This document shows, in pieces, positions 31,926 to 41,128 of a stretch of DNA of 42,816 nucleotides. The number at the start of each line of letters is the position of its first letter. The first letter of the stretch is position 1. Below the pieces are notes generated by a model. The model ran no database searches, was not told where the DNA came from, and saw only the letters and a list, made by a program, of their open reading frames with translations. This stretch comes from CAIKZJ01 sp041675325 (lineage in GTDB: Bacteria > Bacteroidota > Ignavibacteria > Tepidaquicellales > Tepidaquicellaceae): contig JBAYUG010000018.1 in the NCBI GenBank assembly GCA_041675325.1, forward strand, positions 1 through 42,816, written 5' to 3'. Position numbers and translations under genes: made by a program.

Positions 31926-34319
31926 TTATTTCACTGCTTCTATTTTGTACATTACACCCTGTCCAGGCCTGTAAAATCCAAGGTCAATAAGAGCCGCCGT
32001 CCTTTTATCAAATTCGGCAACTACCTTTCCGCTATCTATGTCAATAATTCTCCATTTATCAAATCCTGCAAATTCATTTGAATTTGCATCCAGCTTAATC
32101 CTTATAAACCTCTTGCCGCCGCTTTTTTCTTCGCTTGAATTATCTATAAAGGGTGAGCATCTTCTGTTTACTATCATAAAATATTTAGTGGCTTCATCTC
32201 CGTTTGCTTTAAACACTGCGGCTTGTAAATATCTGTCTTCGTTGCATTCATAAACCATCCCCGGAGGATTGCTGCCACCCGGATTATCTTTTGTGCATTC
32301 CCGGTCTCCAATTTTATAAGAAACTATATCGGAGAAAAATGTTTCCGAAAGAAATATATTTCTTTCTCCGCTTAGTCTGTATGTACAGGTTTTTGTATTA
32401 GCAGGATTAAACCTCATCACATATTCGCCTCTTTTCTTAAGTAAAGCATCAATACTGCAAACGGCTTCAAATTTATTCTGCTTGTAAACATTCGAGGTTC
32501 TTGGTGTGGGTATTGCACCGTGACGCTCATACTCCATGATTCCCCTGCAGAAATAATCATCCTTGAAGTTTGTCGGGTCTGCCATATAAGCGAACCACCA
32601 TATTCCTCTTGCGTTGTATGCAAGGGCAAGGTTTGCCTGAAGCTCAAGCTCCTCATTCGAGGGCTCTTTCAGCTTGTGTCCGCTATGATGCCATAGATGC
32701 GCCTGAGGACAGTTTATTACCCTCATTCCTTTTTTGCTGAGTTCATACATAAGTTTACTTATGTATGAATAATTAACTCCCGAAAGATTTTTCGGATCGT
32801 CAAAGTGTTCCTGCAGCCATCTGTCATATTCGGATGGAGGTTTTGGTTCTGAAAGTATTCCTTCTAATTTATTGTATCCCGATGACGAAAGTGTATTAGG
32901 ATGAAAAGACGACCGGTACTTGTCAACACCGTCTTTATCAGCCCATCCTTCAAGCGCATAGGCACCCATAACAATAGTACGTAGTCCGTAATCGTCGTAC
33001 AAGTATCTCTTCAGCAGGTCGGCATCAAGATTATACTTCCAGCTTTGCGGAATATGCAGTTTGAAAAGATCGTAGTTCAGCCAAATTACAAGCTCTGTTT
33101 TTCCCCCTGAAGTCTCGGTAATCTGCCTGTTAAGTTCTTTTATCAACGGGAAATGGCTCATCTGGCATTCTTCAAAATAGAAATAGTTCGGGACAGGGTA
33201 GTTCGGGTTGTAATCTTCAAGCGAAAGTTTAACCTCTTCGTCAACTTTTTCTACCCATCTTTTATCCTTTAAGGTAAGATATTCATGCGCGGGTACATTC
33301 TCTACTCTTACTCTGTCGAACCATGCATCACATTTCCCCGTCCAGTAAATTTTTATATCTGTCTCGTTCTTTTCGCCCTCCCAGTAAAAAGGCTGTCCAC
33401 CGGGATTCACAAGATAGGAATCAACCTCGCCAGTATTTATTTCCGGCATTACCTGCTGTCCGCTGAAATTGTAAAGTTCTTTGTATCCTCCGTCGTAGAA
33501 TCCGTTCTCTTTAAAATTCTTAACGCGTAAATCTATTTGTTTGAATGCCTGTCCGTTCCATCCTTGAAGGACTACTCTGCAGACAGTCACAGAATCATTT
33601 CTGCTGTCGGAAGCAAAGTTTTTATCAATCCTGATTCTCGGCATTACGTACCATTTGTAAGCATTATCTTTCATCCATGCATTCGTCTGGGTGTATGTAA
33701 ACTCCCTGTTAGCACGCATTCCGGAATTTATTAAAATTGCGTTATCATGAATGTTACCTTTTCTGTCGCAGTATTTAACCGTTGATTCTGCGCCGTACTC
33801 TTTATCGCTTATATCGGTGATTGAATAATTATCACCTCCTGATTTTAATGCTGAGTTGTTGTACGCATAGAACCAGTAATCATTTGATTTAAAGTCAGCA
33901 GGAATGCTCTCGCACTGATAGTCAATTCTTTGACCGCTTACAAGATATTCTGTAATCGGTCTGTTCATAATTGTACGCATGTTTCTTTTACTGTTCTGTG
34001 CAATTACTTTCTGAACAGTGCTCATGTACGTGGAAATGCTTTTATCGAAATGGTCGTTACCATCGTTCTGCCATCCGCCGTACGGACCTGTATATTCATG
34101 CCAGGTATTCAATCCAAGCTTTTCCTGGTACTCATAGTTTATATCTTTAGCATTATTGAAAGCTCCGATAATAAACTGGCTGTCAGGAACGCTGTATGCA
34201 TCCGCACCCGTAAAACCTGTTTCCGTAGTGCTGTGATTTATAAACTGTGCCGCAAGGAAAAGCATTCCTACGGCAATGATTAAAAATAATATTCCGGTTT
34301 TGTTCTTTATTGTGTTCAT
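31926..34319 (-). CDS. Large exported protein of unknown function, possibly glycoside-hydrolase-like
   Basis: A 797-aa protein with an N-terminal hydrophobic segment (~9-27, signal peptide or anchor). Unlike its neighbours it has no T9SS sorting domain; it ends ...GVMYKIEAVK. The middle region (~370-610) contains NYFYFEECQMSHFPLIKEL, ELVIWLNYDLFK, GMRVINCPQAHLWHH and ALAYNARGIWWFAYM, a pattern of strands ending in acidic or aromatic residues that suggests a (beta/alpha)8 barrel like glycoside hydrolases. The first third looks beta-rich, and a C-terminal beta domain follows. I cannot assign a family or catalytic residues. Confidence 0.7.
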   Translation of the reverse strand: MNTIKNKTGILFLIIAVGMLFLAAQFINHSTTETGFTGADAYSVPDSQFIIGAFNNAKDINYEYQEKLGLNTWHEYTGPYGGWQNDGNDHFDKSISTYMSTVQKVIAQNSKRNMRTIMNRPITEYLVSGQRIDYQCESIPADFKSNDYWFYAYNNSALKSGGDNYSITDISDKEYGAESTVKYCDRKGNIHDNAILINSGMRANREFTYTQTNAWMKDNAYKWYVMPRIRIDKNFASDSRNDSVTVCRVVLQGWNGQAFKQIDLRVKNFKENGFYDGGYKELYNFSGQQVMPEINTGEVDSYLVNPGGQPFYWEGEKNETDIKIYWTGKCDAWFDRVRVENVPAHEYLTLKDKRWVEKVDEEVKLSLEDYNPNYPVPNYFYFEECQMSHFPLIKELNRQITETSGGKTELVIWLNYDLFKLHIPQSWKYNLDADLLKRYLYDDYGLRTIVMGAYALEGWADKDGVDKYRSSFHPNTLSSSGYNKLEGILSEPKPPSEYDRWLQEHFDDPKNLSGVNYSYISKLMYELSKKGMRVINCPQAHLWHHSGHKLKEPSNEELELQANLALAYNARGIWWFAYMADPTNFKDDYFCRGIMEYERHGAIPTPRTSNVYKQNKFEAVCSIDALLKKRGEYVMRFNPANTKTCTYRLSGERNIFLSETFFSDIVSYKIGDRECTKDNPGGSNPPGMVYECNEDRYLQAAVFKANGDEATKYFMIVNRRCSPFIDNSSEEKSGGKRFIRIKLDANSNEFAGFDKWRIIDIDSGKVVAEFDKRTAALIDLGFYRPGQGVMYKIEAVK

Positions 34320-34573
34320 GTTTGATAATGATTCATTATTAAATTACAAATTCGTACAAGTAATACAAGTCAAAGAGGCGTCCGAAAAATATCAATTCTT
34401 CAATTCCGTGCTGTTTATGACTGCTCGACCTGCCGCATCCGAATCTCAACCGAATCTGAGAGCCATCTCAACCGAGAAACATACGAGAACCAACCCTGAA
34501 CGTGCCTGAAAGTGTTATTTTTTCTCGTATCACGGTCGATATTATGTAAAGCAAATCGGTGTAATGCGATGTT
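34320..34573. other. Intergenic region with short direct repeats and higher GC
   Basis: The 254-bp gap includes a patch (~34410-34515) of clearly higher GC than its surroundings. ATCTCAACCGA occurs at 34443-34453 and 34465-34475 (22-bp period), and an ACGAGAA-type motif follows. No hairpin-plus-T terminator or gene is evident. Confidence 0.45.
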
Positions 34574-35905
34574 TTATCTTATGTAAACCATTCTTTTTGT
34601 GTCAAGAACTTTTCCATCGATAATCATTGAATAGAAATATATTCCGCTTGTATATTTAGTAGGATTGAATGTAATTTTATAACTTCCTGCTTGTAATATT
34701 TTGTTTACTAATTCTTCAATCTCTTTTCCTGTGACGTCAAAAACCTTAATTCTTACATTACCGGATTTAGATAAATTGTAACTAATAGTGGTCGATGGAT
34801 TGAACGGATTCGGGTAGTTCTGGAATAACTTATAATCGGATATTATTATATTTTGATTATTACTAATACCGTTAATTATTCCACCAGTGTTTGTATGGAC
34901 TCCAGTATTTAAAAAATAAGCCCAGCCATTATTGTTTCCGACAAAATTTATATAGTCATATCTAACAATATGAATTGATGTATCAGGTACCTGATATCCC
35001 CAGTTTAGTCCACCGTTAGTTGTTTTACAAATTATACCTTTGTACCAACTGTTTTGAATAATTTCACATCCTACAAACCAAAGTGTATCTTTGTTTATTA
35101 TTGATAAGCTACGGCATGCAAAAGAAGAAGTTGAAGGTGGTGTTTGTCTTATCCATGTCAATCCTCCATCCGTTGTTTTTCTCGTTTCATTTATAAATCC
35201 TTTCCATCCGGTTAAAGAATCATAGAACTTAATTGCAGAATATCCGCTATCATTCAAATTCGTCCAGTTAAGCCCGCCATTTGTCGTTCTGTAGGATTGG
35301 GGATGTTGAAAATCGATACAGGCAAATCCGAGATTTTTATCATACATATATATTTTTTTAGGGTTGTAATTTGGACCATTATTCCAGATATTTTGCCAGT
35401 TTATTCCACCGTTCGTAGAACGATAGACACCGCCATTAAAACCATTGCTTAGAACAGCCAACATAGTATCTTTATTTATAATGGCAATATCATGAGGATA
35501 TAAATCATTTATTATAATATTCCAATGATCGCCGCCGTTTGTTGTTTTAAACATTTCTGTCTCGCCAAAAGCAAACCCGGTGTTCGAATCTACAAATCCA
35601 ATTTTAACAAAATACCAGTTAATGTTAGATTGCGAATACGTATAATTTATATTCCAATTATCTCCTCCATTAGTAGTTTTCAAGATATAAGCTTGCAGAG
35701 AGGAATTAGTATTAGTCACCGCAAACCCTGTAAGACTATCCAGAAATGTCATATCCTTAATAGTACTTCCATTCAGATTAGGAAAATACTGTTGATACCA
35801 ACCCATTGTATTCTTATCCTGAAATCCTGCTGATGAAAAGAAAAGTATAAAAACAAGCAATATTAATCCATCAAGTATGGGGGAAACAGTTTTTTGAAGT
35901 TTCAT
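34574..35905 (-). CDS. T9SS-exported YCF48/BNR-like beta-propeller protein
   Basis: A 443-aa protein: signal or anchor helix (~12-27), six to seven KTTNGGxNW-type blade motifs spaced about 45 residues, then a sorting domain from LFQNYPNPFNPSTTISY to GIYFYSMIIDGKVLDTKRMVYIR. It probably folds as a seven-bladed propeller displayed at the cell surface by the type IX system. It is the last of four co-oriented T9SS genes, 46 bp after the preceding one. Specific function unknown. Confidence 0.85.
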   Translation of the reverse strand: MKLQKTVSPILDGLILLVFILFFSSAGFQDKNTMGWYQQYFPNLNGSTIKDMTFLDSLTGFAVTNTNSSLQAYILKTTNGGDNWNINYTYSQSNINWYFVKIGFVDSNTGFAFGETEMFKTTNGGDHWNIIINDLYPHDIAIINKDTMLAVLSNGFNGGVYRSTNGGINWQNIWNNGPNYNPKKIYMYDKNLGFACIDFQHPQSYRTTNGGLNWTNLNDSGYSAIKFYDSLTGWKGFINETRKTTDGGLTWIRQTPPSTSSFACRSLSIINKDTLWFVGCEIIQNSWYKGIICKTTNGGLNWGYQVPDTSIHIVRYDYINFVGNNNGWAYFLNTGVHTNTGGIINGISNNQNIIISDYKLFQNYPNPFNPSTTISYNLSKSGNVRIKVFDVTGKEIEELVNKILQAGSYKITFNPTKYTSGIYFYSMIIDGKVLDTKRMVYIR

Positions 35906-35951
35906 AATTTATAAAATAATTTAGTCATTTGAATTTTATTAAATATGAATG

Positions 35952-37412
35952 CTATTTTACTATTATCATTTTTTTGGTTTCCGAATAATTACCGGCTGAC
36001 ATTCTGTAAAAATAAACTCCGCTGTTTAAACCTGAGCCATCGAAAGTTGTTTCATACGTCCCGGGCTGCAGTCTTTCTTTCACTATTGAGTGCATTTCTT
36101 TTCCATTAATATCGTAAACTTTTAGAATTACATTACTGACAACGGACAACTGATAACGAATGACTGTTCTCGGGTTAAACGGGTTAGGGTAATTCTGCTC
36201 AAGAGAAAAAGCCGATGGGATTTCGGTTGAGATGTTTTGCGTACTTGTTAGATTTCCTGTTGGATTGCGTTTGTAGTAGATCTCCGAGTTGAAATTACGT
36301 CCATCAAACCATACTACATGCACGAGTGTTCCGGAGACTGCGATGAAGGGCATCTGAGAATATTGAGAAGCATTCGTCAGACGTATATCCGAAGACCAGA
36401 CGACACCGCCGGATGTTGAGTGTTTGTAGTAGATTTCCATGTTGCCGTCTCGCTTGTCATTCCATACTACATGCACATTCGAGCCGGAGACTGCAATGGA
36501 GGGATACTCGGAATCAGCAGTATTATCCGTCAGGCGCGTATCTGTTTCCCAGATTATTCCGCCGTCTGTGGAGCGTTTGTAGTAAATTTCCAAGTTGCCG
36601 TTGCGATTGTCCCTCCATACTACATGCACATTCGAGCCGGACACTGCGATGGAAGGAGAACTGAAATAATCATAGTTATTAGTCAGGCATGTATCTGCAC
36701 CCCAGTTTATTCCGCCGTCGATGGAGTGTTTATAGTATATATGAAGTATGTTATTGTGATATTCTCTCCATACAACATGCACATTCGAGCCGGAGACTGC
36801 AATGGAGGGATAATTGCAAAAATAAATGTTATTCGTTAGGCGCGTATCTTCACCCCAGTTTATTCCGCCGTCTGTTGAATGTTTGTAGTAGGTTTCATAG
36901 TTGCCATCGCGACTGTCTGACCAAACAACGTGCACAAGCAAACCGAAGACTGCGATGGAAGCATCCCCAGATTGAGAAAGGTTATTCGTCAGACGTGTAT
37001 CCGAATCCCAGGATATTCCATCGTCGGTGGAACGTTTGTAGTAGATTTCTTCATTGCCATCGCGACTGTCTGCCCAAACTACATGCACGAGCGAGCCGGA
37101 GACTGCAATGGAGGGATTTTCGGACCAACCAGAGTGATTCGTCAGGCGTGTATCTGCTCCCCAGTTTATTCCGCCGTCTGTGGAGCGTTTGTAGTAGATC
37201 TCTTCGTATGTGTCGCGCTCGTCATACCATACTGCATGAACTATATTCCCGTTTGCAGCAACACACCATGCGTTATTCCATGATGTATAAGAATATCCAG
37301 GATCATTCGTAAGCCGCACATCGGGCTCCCACTGGGCGAAAGAATTAAGAATAATGAATGATGAATTTAGAAGGAGTAAAAATATTATAATAATTGCAAC
37401 TCTTGTTTTCAT
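35952..37412 (-). CDS. T9SS-exported seven-repeat sialidase-like beta-propeller protein
   Basis: A 486-aa protein with a signal peptide (IIIFLLLLNSSFIILNSFAQ). It carries seven ~51-residue repeats of the form RLTNxxxxSxxPSIAVSGSxVHVVWxDxRDGNxEIYYKRST-DGG, then a T9SS sorting domain from LEQNYPNPFNPRTVIRYQL. Seven repeats fit a closed seven-bladed propeller of the BNR/sialidase-like class, but catalytic residues of a sialidase are not identifiable. Repeats are highly similar at DNA level (153-bp period), pointing to recent internal duplication or gene conversion. Confidence 0.88.
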   Translation of the reverse strand: MKTRVAIIIIFLLLLNSSFIILNSFAQWEPDVRLTNDPGYSYTSWNNAWCVAANGNIVHAVWYDERDTYEEIYYKRSTDGGINWGADTRLTNHSGWSENPSIAVSGSLVHVVWADSRDGNEEIYYKRSTDDGISWDSDTRLTNNLSQSGDASIAVFGLLVHVVWSDSRDGNYETYYKHSTDGGINWGEDTRLTNNIYFCNYPSIAVSGSNVHVVWREYHNNILHIYYKHSIDGGINWGADTCLTNNYDYFSSPSIAVSGSNVHVVWRDNRNGNLEIYYKRSTDGGIIWETDTRLTDNTADSEYPSIAVSGSNVHVVWNDKRDGNMEIYYKHSTSGGVVWSSDIRLTNASQYSQMPFIAVSGTLVHVVWFDGRNFNSEIYYKRNPTGNLTSTQNISTEIPSAFSLEQNYPNPFNPRTVIRYQLSVVSNVILKVYDINGKEMHSIVKERLQPGTYETTFDGSGLNSGVYFYRMSAGNYSETKKMIIVK

Positions 37413-37496
37413 ATTATTTATACCTTATTAAAGTTTTAATATCCATTTATTAATTTTGCAGTCAGTAGAAACGCTCCTAACCTGCAAATAACCGTT

Positions 37497-38753
37497 TTAC
37501 TTCATTAATATCATGCGTTTTGTTTCCGAATAATTACCGGCTGACATTCTGTAAAAATAAACACCGCTGTTTAAACCTGAGCCGTCGAAATTAACTTCAT
37601 AGATTCCGGGTATTAGTTTTTCATTAAGAATTGTTTGTACTTCACGACCCTGAATATCGTACACCGTTATTTTAACGCTGCCCAGTCTGCCTGTTTCAAA
37701 CTTAAACTTAGAGCTGCTGTTAAACGGATTAGGATAGTTTTGTCCCAGTCTAAACTTATCCGGTACTGCGGCTACAGGCTCTTCCGTAAACGTGGCTCCT
37801 CCGTTTGAAGTGTAAAGAACAGCCCCGTAGTTTCCTACCAGCCATCCAGTATAAGCATCAATAAAGTGAATTCCGATAATGCTTGCCAGTGTTGATGTAT
37901 CAGGAATCTGCATTGACCAGTTCAATCCTCCGTTTGCTGTTCTGTATAATTTTTTTGAACCGGCTACGGCATATCCCGTATATGAATTCACAAAAGACAT
38001 TTTCGGGATTGAAGATGCCGTATCCCGTAGAATTTCTGTCCAGTTTGCACCGCCGTTGGTGGTTTTCTTGATAAGTCCTGGTACACTGCCGCTTCCGGCA
38101 TATCCGGAAATGTAACCAATTAACGAATCTGTGAAGGTATAATATAGCAAGTTTAAATCAGGCAATCCCCATTGTACCCAGTTAAACCCTTTATTTGTGG
38201 ATTTGTAAAGAAATTTATTATTTCCTACAAAGTAACCTGTATTCTGATTAATAAAATATATAGCCTTATTTCCGCTTATATAGCTTATATTTGTTGGAAG
38301 TGTTGTTGTATAAAAACTGTTGCCGTTGGTTGTAATATACAGCATTGACGAATTTGAAACCCACCCCGTGTTTTCATCATGAAAGAATATGTTAATTAAA
38401 GGTTCCGGGTTTGTTGAAAATAAACTCGTCCAGTTATACCCGCCATTAGTCGTCTTTGAAAAGCCACATGTATATGGAGGAAGACTTGATGAATTAGAAT
38501 GATACATTATCATAGGAGAACACATAAAAATGTCTGATATCCTGCCGCAATAAATTGAGCTCCAGTTTATACCGCCGTTTGTAGATTTATATATACATTG
38601 GTTGTCGCTTAATATGTAACCTGTTTGCGCATCAAAAAACTTTACGGTTTTTAAATTTATTGTGTAATCTATTCTAATCAAATTCCAGCTTGACTGCCCG
38701 AAGGCGGAAGAGGCAAATAATATTATTAAAAATACTGTTAATGATTTTTTCAT
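37497..38753 (-). CDS. T9SS-exported YCF48/BNR-like beta-propeller protein
   Basis: A 418-aa protein with a signal peptide (SLTVFLIILFASSAFGQ) and about seven TTNGGxNW-type blade motifs. The sorting domain begins LGQNYPNPFNSSSKFKF and ends with YFYRMSAGNYSETKRMILMK; the last ~30 residues are almost identical to those of the neighbouring 486-aa protein. It starts 16 bp after the 715-aa gene and is likely co-transcribed with it. Confidence 0.86.
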   Translation of the reverse strand: MKKSLTVFLIILFASSAFGQSSWNLIRIDYTINLKTVKFFDAQTGYILSDNQCIYKSTNGGINWSSIYCGRISDIFMCSPMIMYHSNSSSLPPYTCGFSKTTNGGYNWTSLFSTNPEPLINIFFHDENTGWVSNSSMLYITTNGNSFYTTTLPTNISYISGNKAIYFINQNTGYFVGNNKFLYKSTNKGFNWVQWGLPDLNLLYYTFTDSLIGYISGYAGSGSVPGLIKKTTNGGANWTEILRDTASSIPKMSFVNSYTGYAVAGSKKLYRTANGGLNWSMQIPDTSTLASIIGIHFIDAYTGWLVGNYGAVLYTSNGGATFTEEPVAAVPDKFRLGQNYPNPFNSSSKFKFETGRLGSVKITVYDIQGREVQTILNEKLIPGIYEVNFDGSGLNSGVYFYRMSAGNYSETKRMILMK

Positions 38754-38769
38754 GTGGGTAATATTTATT

Positions 38770-40917
38770 TTATCTTATGAGAACCATTTTCTTAGTCTGC
38801 GAAAAATCGCCTGTATTAATTCTGTAAAAATATATACCGCTTGAAAGTTTTGAGCCGTCAAAGGTTGTTTCATAAGTACCCGGCTGAAGCCTGTCATTTA
38901 TGAGTGTTGATAAATCCCTTCCGGTTATGTCAAAAACTTTTATAACAACACTCCCTGCCTCCGATAATTGAAAGCGTATTTTGGTTATGGGGTTAAACGG
39001 ATTAGGATAGTTTTGGTACAACATGTGTGATGCCGGTGTAACTGAGGGTATTACTTTAATTCCTGATATAATTCCTGATGTTGTTTTCAGGATTACACCG
39101 CTGTTTCCCACAAGCCAGCCTGTGTGTTCGTCTAAAAAATTTACGTATAAATGTTCATTTGTCGGAGTAGGCTGATAAAACCAGTCTGTTCCCCCATTTG
39201 TGGTAGCATACAAGAGTCCTTTTTCTCCTGAAGCCCAGCCGGTATTTCTGTTTATAAAATCAATATACCGGATATTCTTATCCGTCGAGACCAGGCTGCC
39301 TGTCCAGTTAAATCCGCCGTTTGTCGATTTTGCAAGCAGTGTATTTAAACCGTTGCCGTAACCTGTTATGTAAACCGTGTTTGAATCAGCAGCCGAAACA
39401 TTTTGATAATTTACTGTCGTAAAAGGTCCGGGTTGACCTATCCAGTTTGCTCCTGCATTTGTGGTTTTTATTATTCCGCCGCTTGTACCTACAATCCATC
39501 CTGTATTCTCGTTTATAAAGCTTATATCAACATAATAAAGTACAATTGAGTTTGACTGGTAAACCCAGTTAACCCCGCCGTTTGTCGTCCGATATATAGA
39601 ACCCTCACGAAATGAATATGAGCCCATACTTCTATATAAAGAGCCCACAATAATTCCGGTTGATTCGTTTAAGAAATGCATTTTATAGAAATCATAAGTT
39701 ATAAAATAAGTGCTGCTTATCTTTACCTCAGATAAAAAATTCCAGCTGCTTCCGCCATCGGTTGTTTTATATAATCTTCCCGGCTGAAAAGCATAGCCTG
39801 TATTATTGTTTACAAAATTTACAGACAAAACAAGGTCTCCGTTAAGAGACCATTGCTGAACCCAGTTGTTTCCGCCGTTCGTTGTTTTTAGAATAGAACC
39901 CGTTCCGCATATATATCCTGAATTTGCATCGCTGAAGGAAGAAAATATAAGGTTGTTAATTGTTCCGCCGGATACAGCTATCCAGTTGTTTCCGCCGTCG
40001 GATGTTCTCAGCATTTTTCCGGCATATCCCGAAACCCAGCCATTGAGCGAATCAACAAAAAATACTTTTGTAAAGTATCCTGATATGCCTGCGTTTTGAA
40101 TTGTCCAGTTTGCGCCTGAATTTGTTGTTTTAAGTATTCTGTTACCGCCAACACAGTATGCTGTCGTTAATGATACCATTTGGATTGAGGTTAATGTGTC
40201 GCTTGATGAATAACAGTTTGCCCAGTTTACTCCGCCGTTAGTGGTTTTCTGAATAGTTCCTAATCCGTTAATACTCAAACCATTTGTGGTATCAGAATAA
40301 TCAAAATCCTTTCTTGTTTCATAACCAAAACGAAACCAGTCTGTACCGTTATTGGTAGTGTAATAAAAATAGCCATATCCTCCCCCGGTTATTGCTTTAC
40401 CGTTTTCGAGAAGGTCTAACCGGTTTAAATTAGCAACAGAGGAGTTAATTGTATATGATGACCAGTTAACACCCGCGTTTGTAGTTTTATAAATTACACC
40501 ATAATCATTTACTATCTTCTCACCTGTTATAAAGCCGGTATTTTCGTCTAAAAAAGCTATGTCTTTTAATACGGAGTTACCGCCAAGTGTGTTGAATACC
40601 CAGTTATTACCGCCGTTTGTGGTTTTGTAATAAACGCTTGTATCACTGAGAATGTACCCTGTATTTTGATTTATAAAATGTACTTTTCCAAGATTCTTTG
40701 TCATACCGGTCTGCTGAATTGACCAGCTGCTTCCTCCGTCGGTTGATTTTAAAAGCATGCCTTTGCTGCCCGCAGCCCATCCCGTGTTTTTATCCAGAAA
40801 GAAAACACAAACCAGGCTGTTTCCTTGCGGCAAAGGATTCTGCCAAACCCAGTTGTACTGTGCTTTCAGTGTTGCAGCACAGAGAAACAGGGATAATATA
40901 ATAATTGACTTTTTCAT
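38770..40917 (-). CDS. T9SS-exported YCF48/BNR-like protein, double length
   Basis: A 715-aa protein with a signal peptide (IIILSLFLCAATLKAQ) and about thirteen to fourteen (K/R)(T/S)T(N/D)GGxxW motifs at ~45-47-residue spacing, about twice the number of its neighbours. This suggests two seven-bladed propellers in tandem. The C-terminal sorting domain begins LYQNYPNPFNPITKIRF and ends FSQTKKMVLIR. Its ATG overlaps the stop of a possible 43-codon frame upstream. Confidence 0.87.
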   Translation of the reverse strand: MKKSIIILSLFLCAATLKAQYNWVWQNPLPQGNSLVCVFFLDKNTGWAAGSKGMLLKSTDGGSSWSIQQTGMTKNLGKVHFINQNTGYILSDTSVYYKTTNGGNNWVFNTLGGNSVLKDIAFLDENTGFITGEKIVNDYGVIYKTTNAGVNWSSYTINSSVANLNRLDLLENGKAITGGGYGYFYYTTNNGTDWFRFGYETRKDFDYSDTTNGLSINGLGTIQKTTNGGVNWANCYSSSDTLTSIQMVSLTTAYCVGGNRILKTTNSGANWTIQNAGISGYFTKVFFVDSLNGWVSGYAGKMLRTSDGGNNWIAVSGGTINNLIFSSFSDANSGYICGTGSILKTTNGGNNWVQQWSLNGDLVLSVNFVNNNTGYAFQPGRLYKTTDGGSSWNFLSEVKISSTYFITYDFYKMHFLNESTGIIVGSLYRSMGSYSFREGSIYRTTNGGVNWVYQSNSIVLYYVDISFINENTGWIVGTSGGIIKTTNAGANWIGQPGPFTTVNYQNVSAADSNTVYITGYGNGLNTLLAKSTNGGFNWTGSLVSTDKNIRYIDFINRNTGWASGEKGLLYATTNGGTDWFYQPTPTNEHLYVNFLDEHTGWLVGNSGVILKTTSGIISGIKVIPSVTPASHMLYQNYPNPFNPITKIRFQLSEAGSVVIKVFDITGRDLSTLINDRLQPGTYETTFDGSKLSSGIYFYRINTGDFSQTKKMVLIR

Positions 40918-41045
40918 GGTGTTAAAAACTTTTTAATATTTACTATAGAGGTAGGTGAATTCACATTACCGCCGTTAATATCATTTGTATATAATGATGT
41001 GTCAGGGGAAATTATTTCAGCAAGTATGACTATAAATTTCTTCAT
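40914..41045 (-). CDS. Possible 43-aa small protein coupled to the T9SS gene cluster
   Basis: A 43-codon frame starts MKKFIVILAEII and ends in TGA, which overlaps the ATG of the 715-aa gene (CCATGA). The N-terminus resembles a signal peptide, but the hydrophobic stretch is short and interrupted by Glu; the rest is Asn/Ser/Thr-rich. It could be a leader peptide, or the decayed 5' end of another exported protein. No ribosome-binding site is seen. Confidence 0.3.
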   Translation of the reverse strand: MKKFIVILAEIISPDTSLYTNDINGGNVNSPTSIVNIKKFLTP

Positions 41046-41128
41046 AGTGTGGTTTTGGGTTTTTCGTCTTTATCAAAAACAAACTTAATATAACTTAATA
41101 TATAAAGTTATTTTTTACAATCTATAAC

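Noticed and set aside
34276..34509. 77-codon plus-strand frame across the gap at 34320-34509
   Set aside because: It begins inside the 797-aa gene on the opposite strand, and its second half is translated repeat sequence with no recognisable protein features.
36413..37312. Regularly spaced ~150-bp repeats resembling a CRISPR array, with long plus-strand frames
   Set aside because: The period is 153 bp (51 codons) and the repeats encode beta-propeller blades on the minus strand. There are no short identical repeats with unique spacers and no cas genes; the plus-strand frames are shadows.
37457..37486. TTTGCAG...CTGCAAA inverted repeat between two T9SS genes as a terminator
   Set aside because: The loop is ~16-20 nt, the stem is only 7 bp, and no T-run follows on the minus strand.
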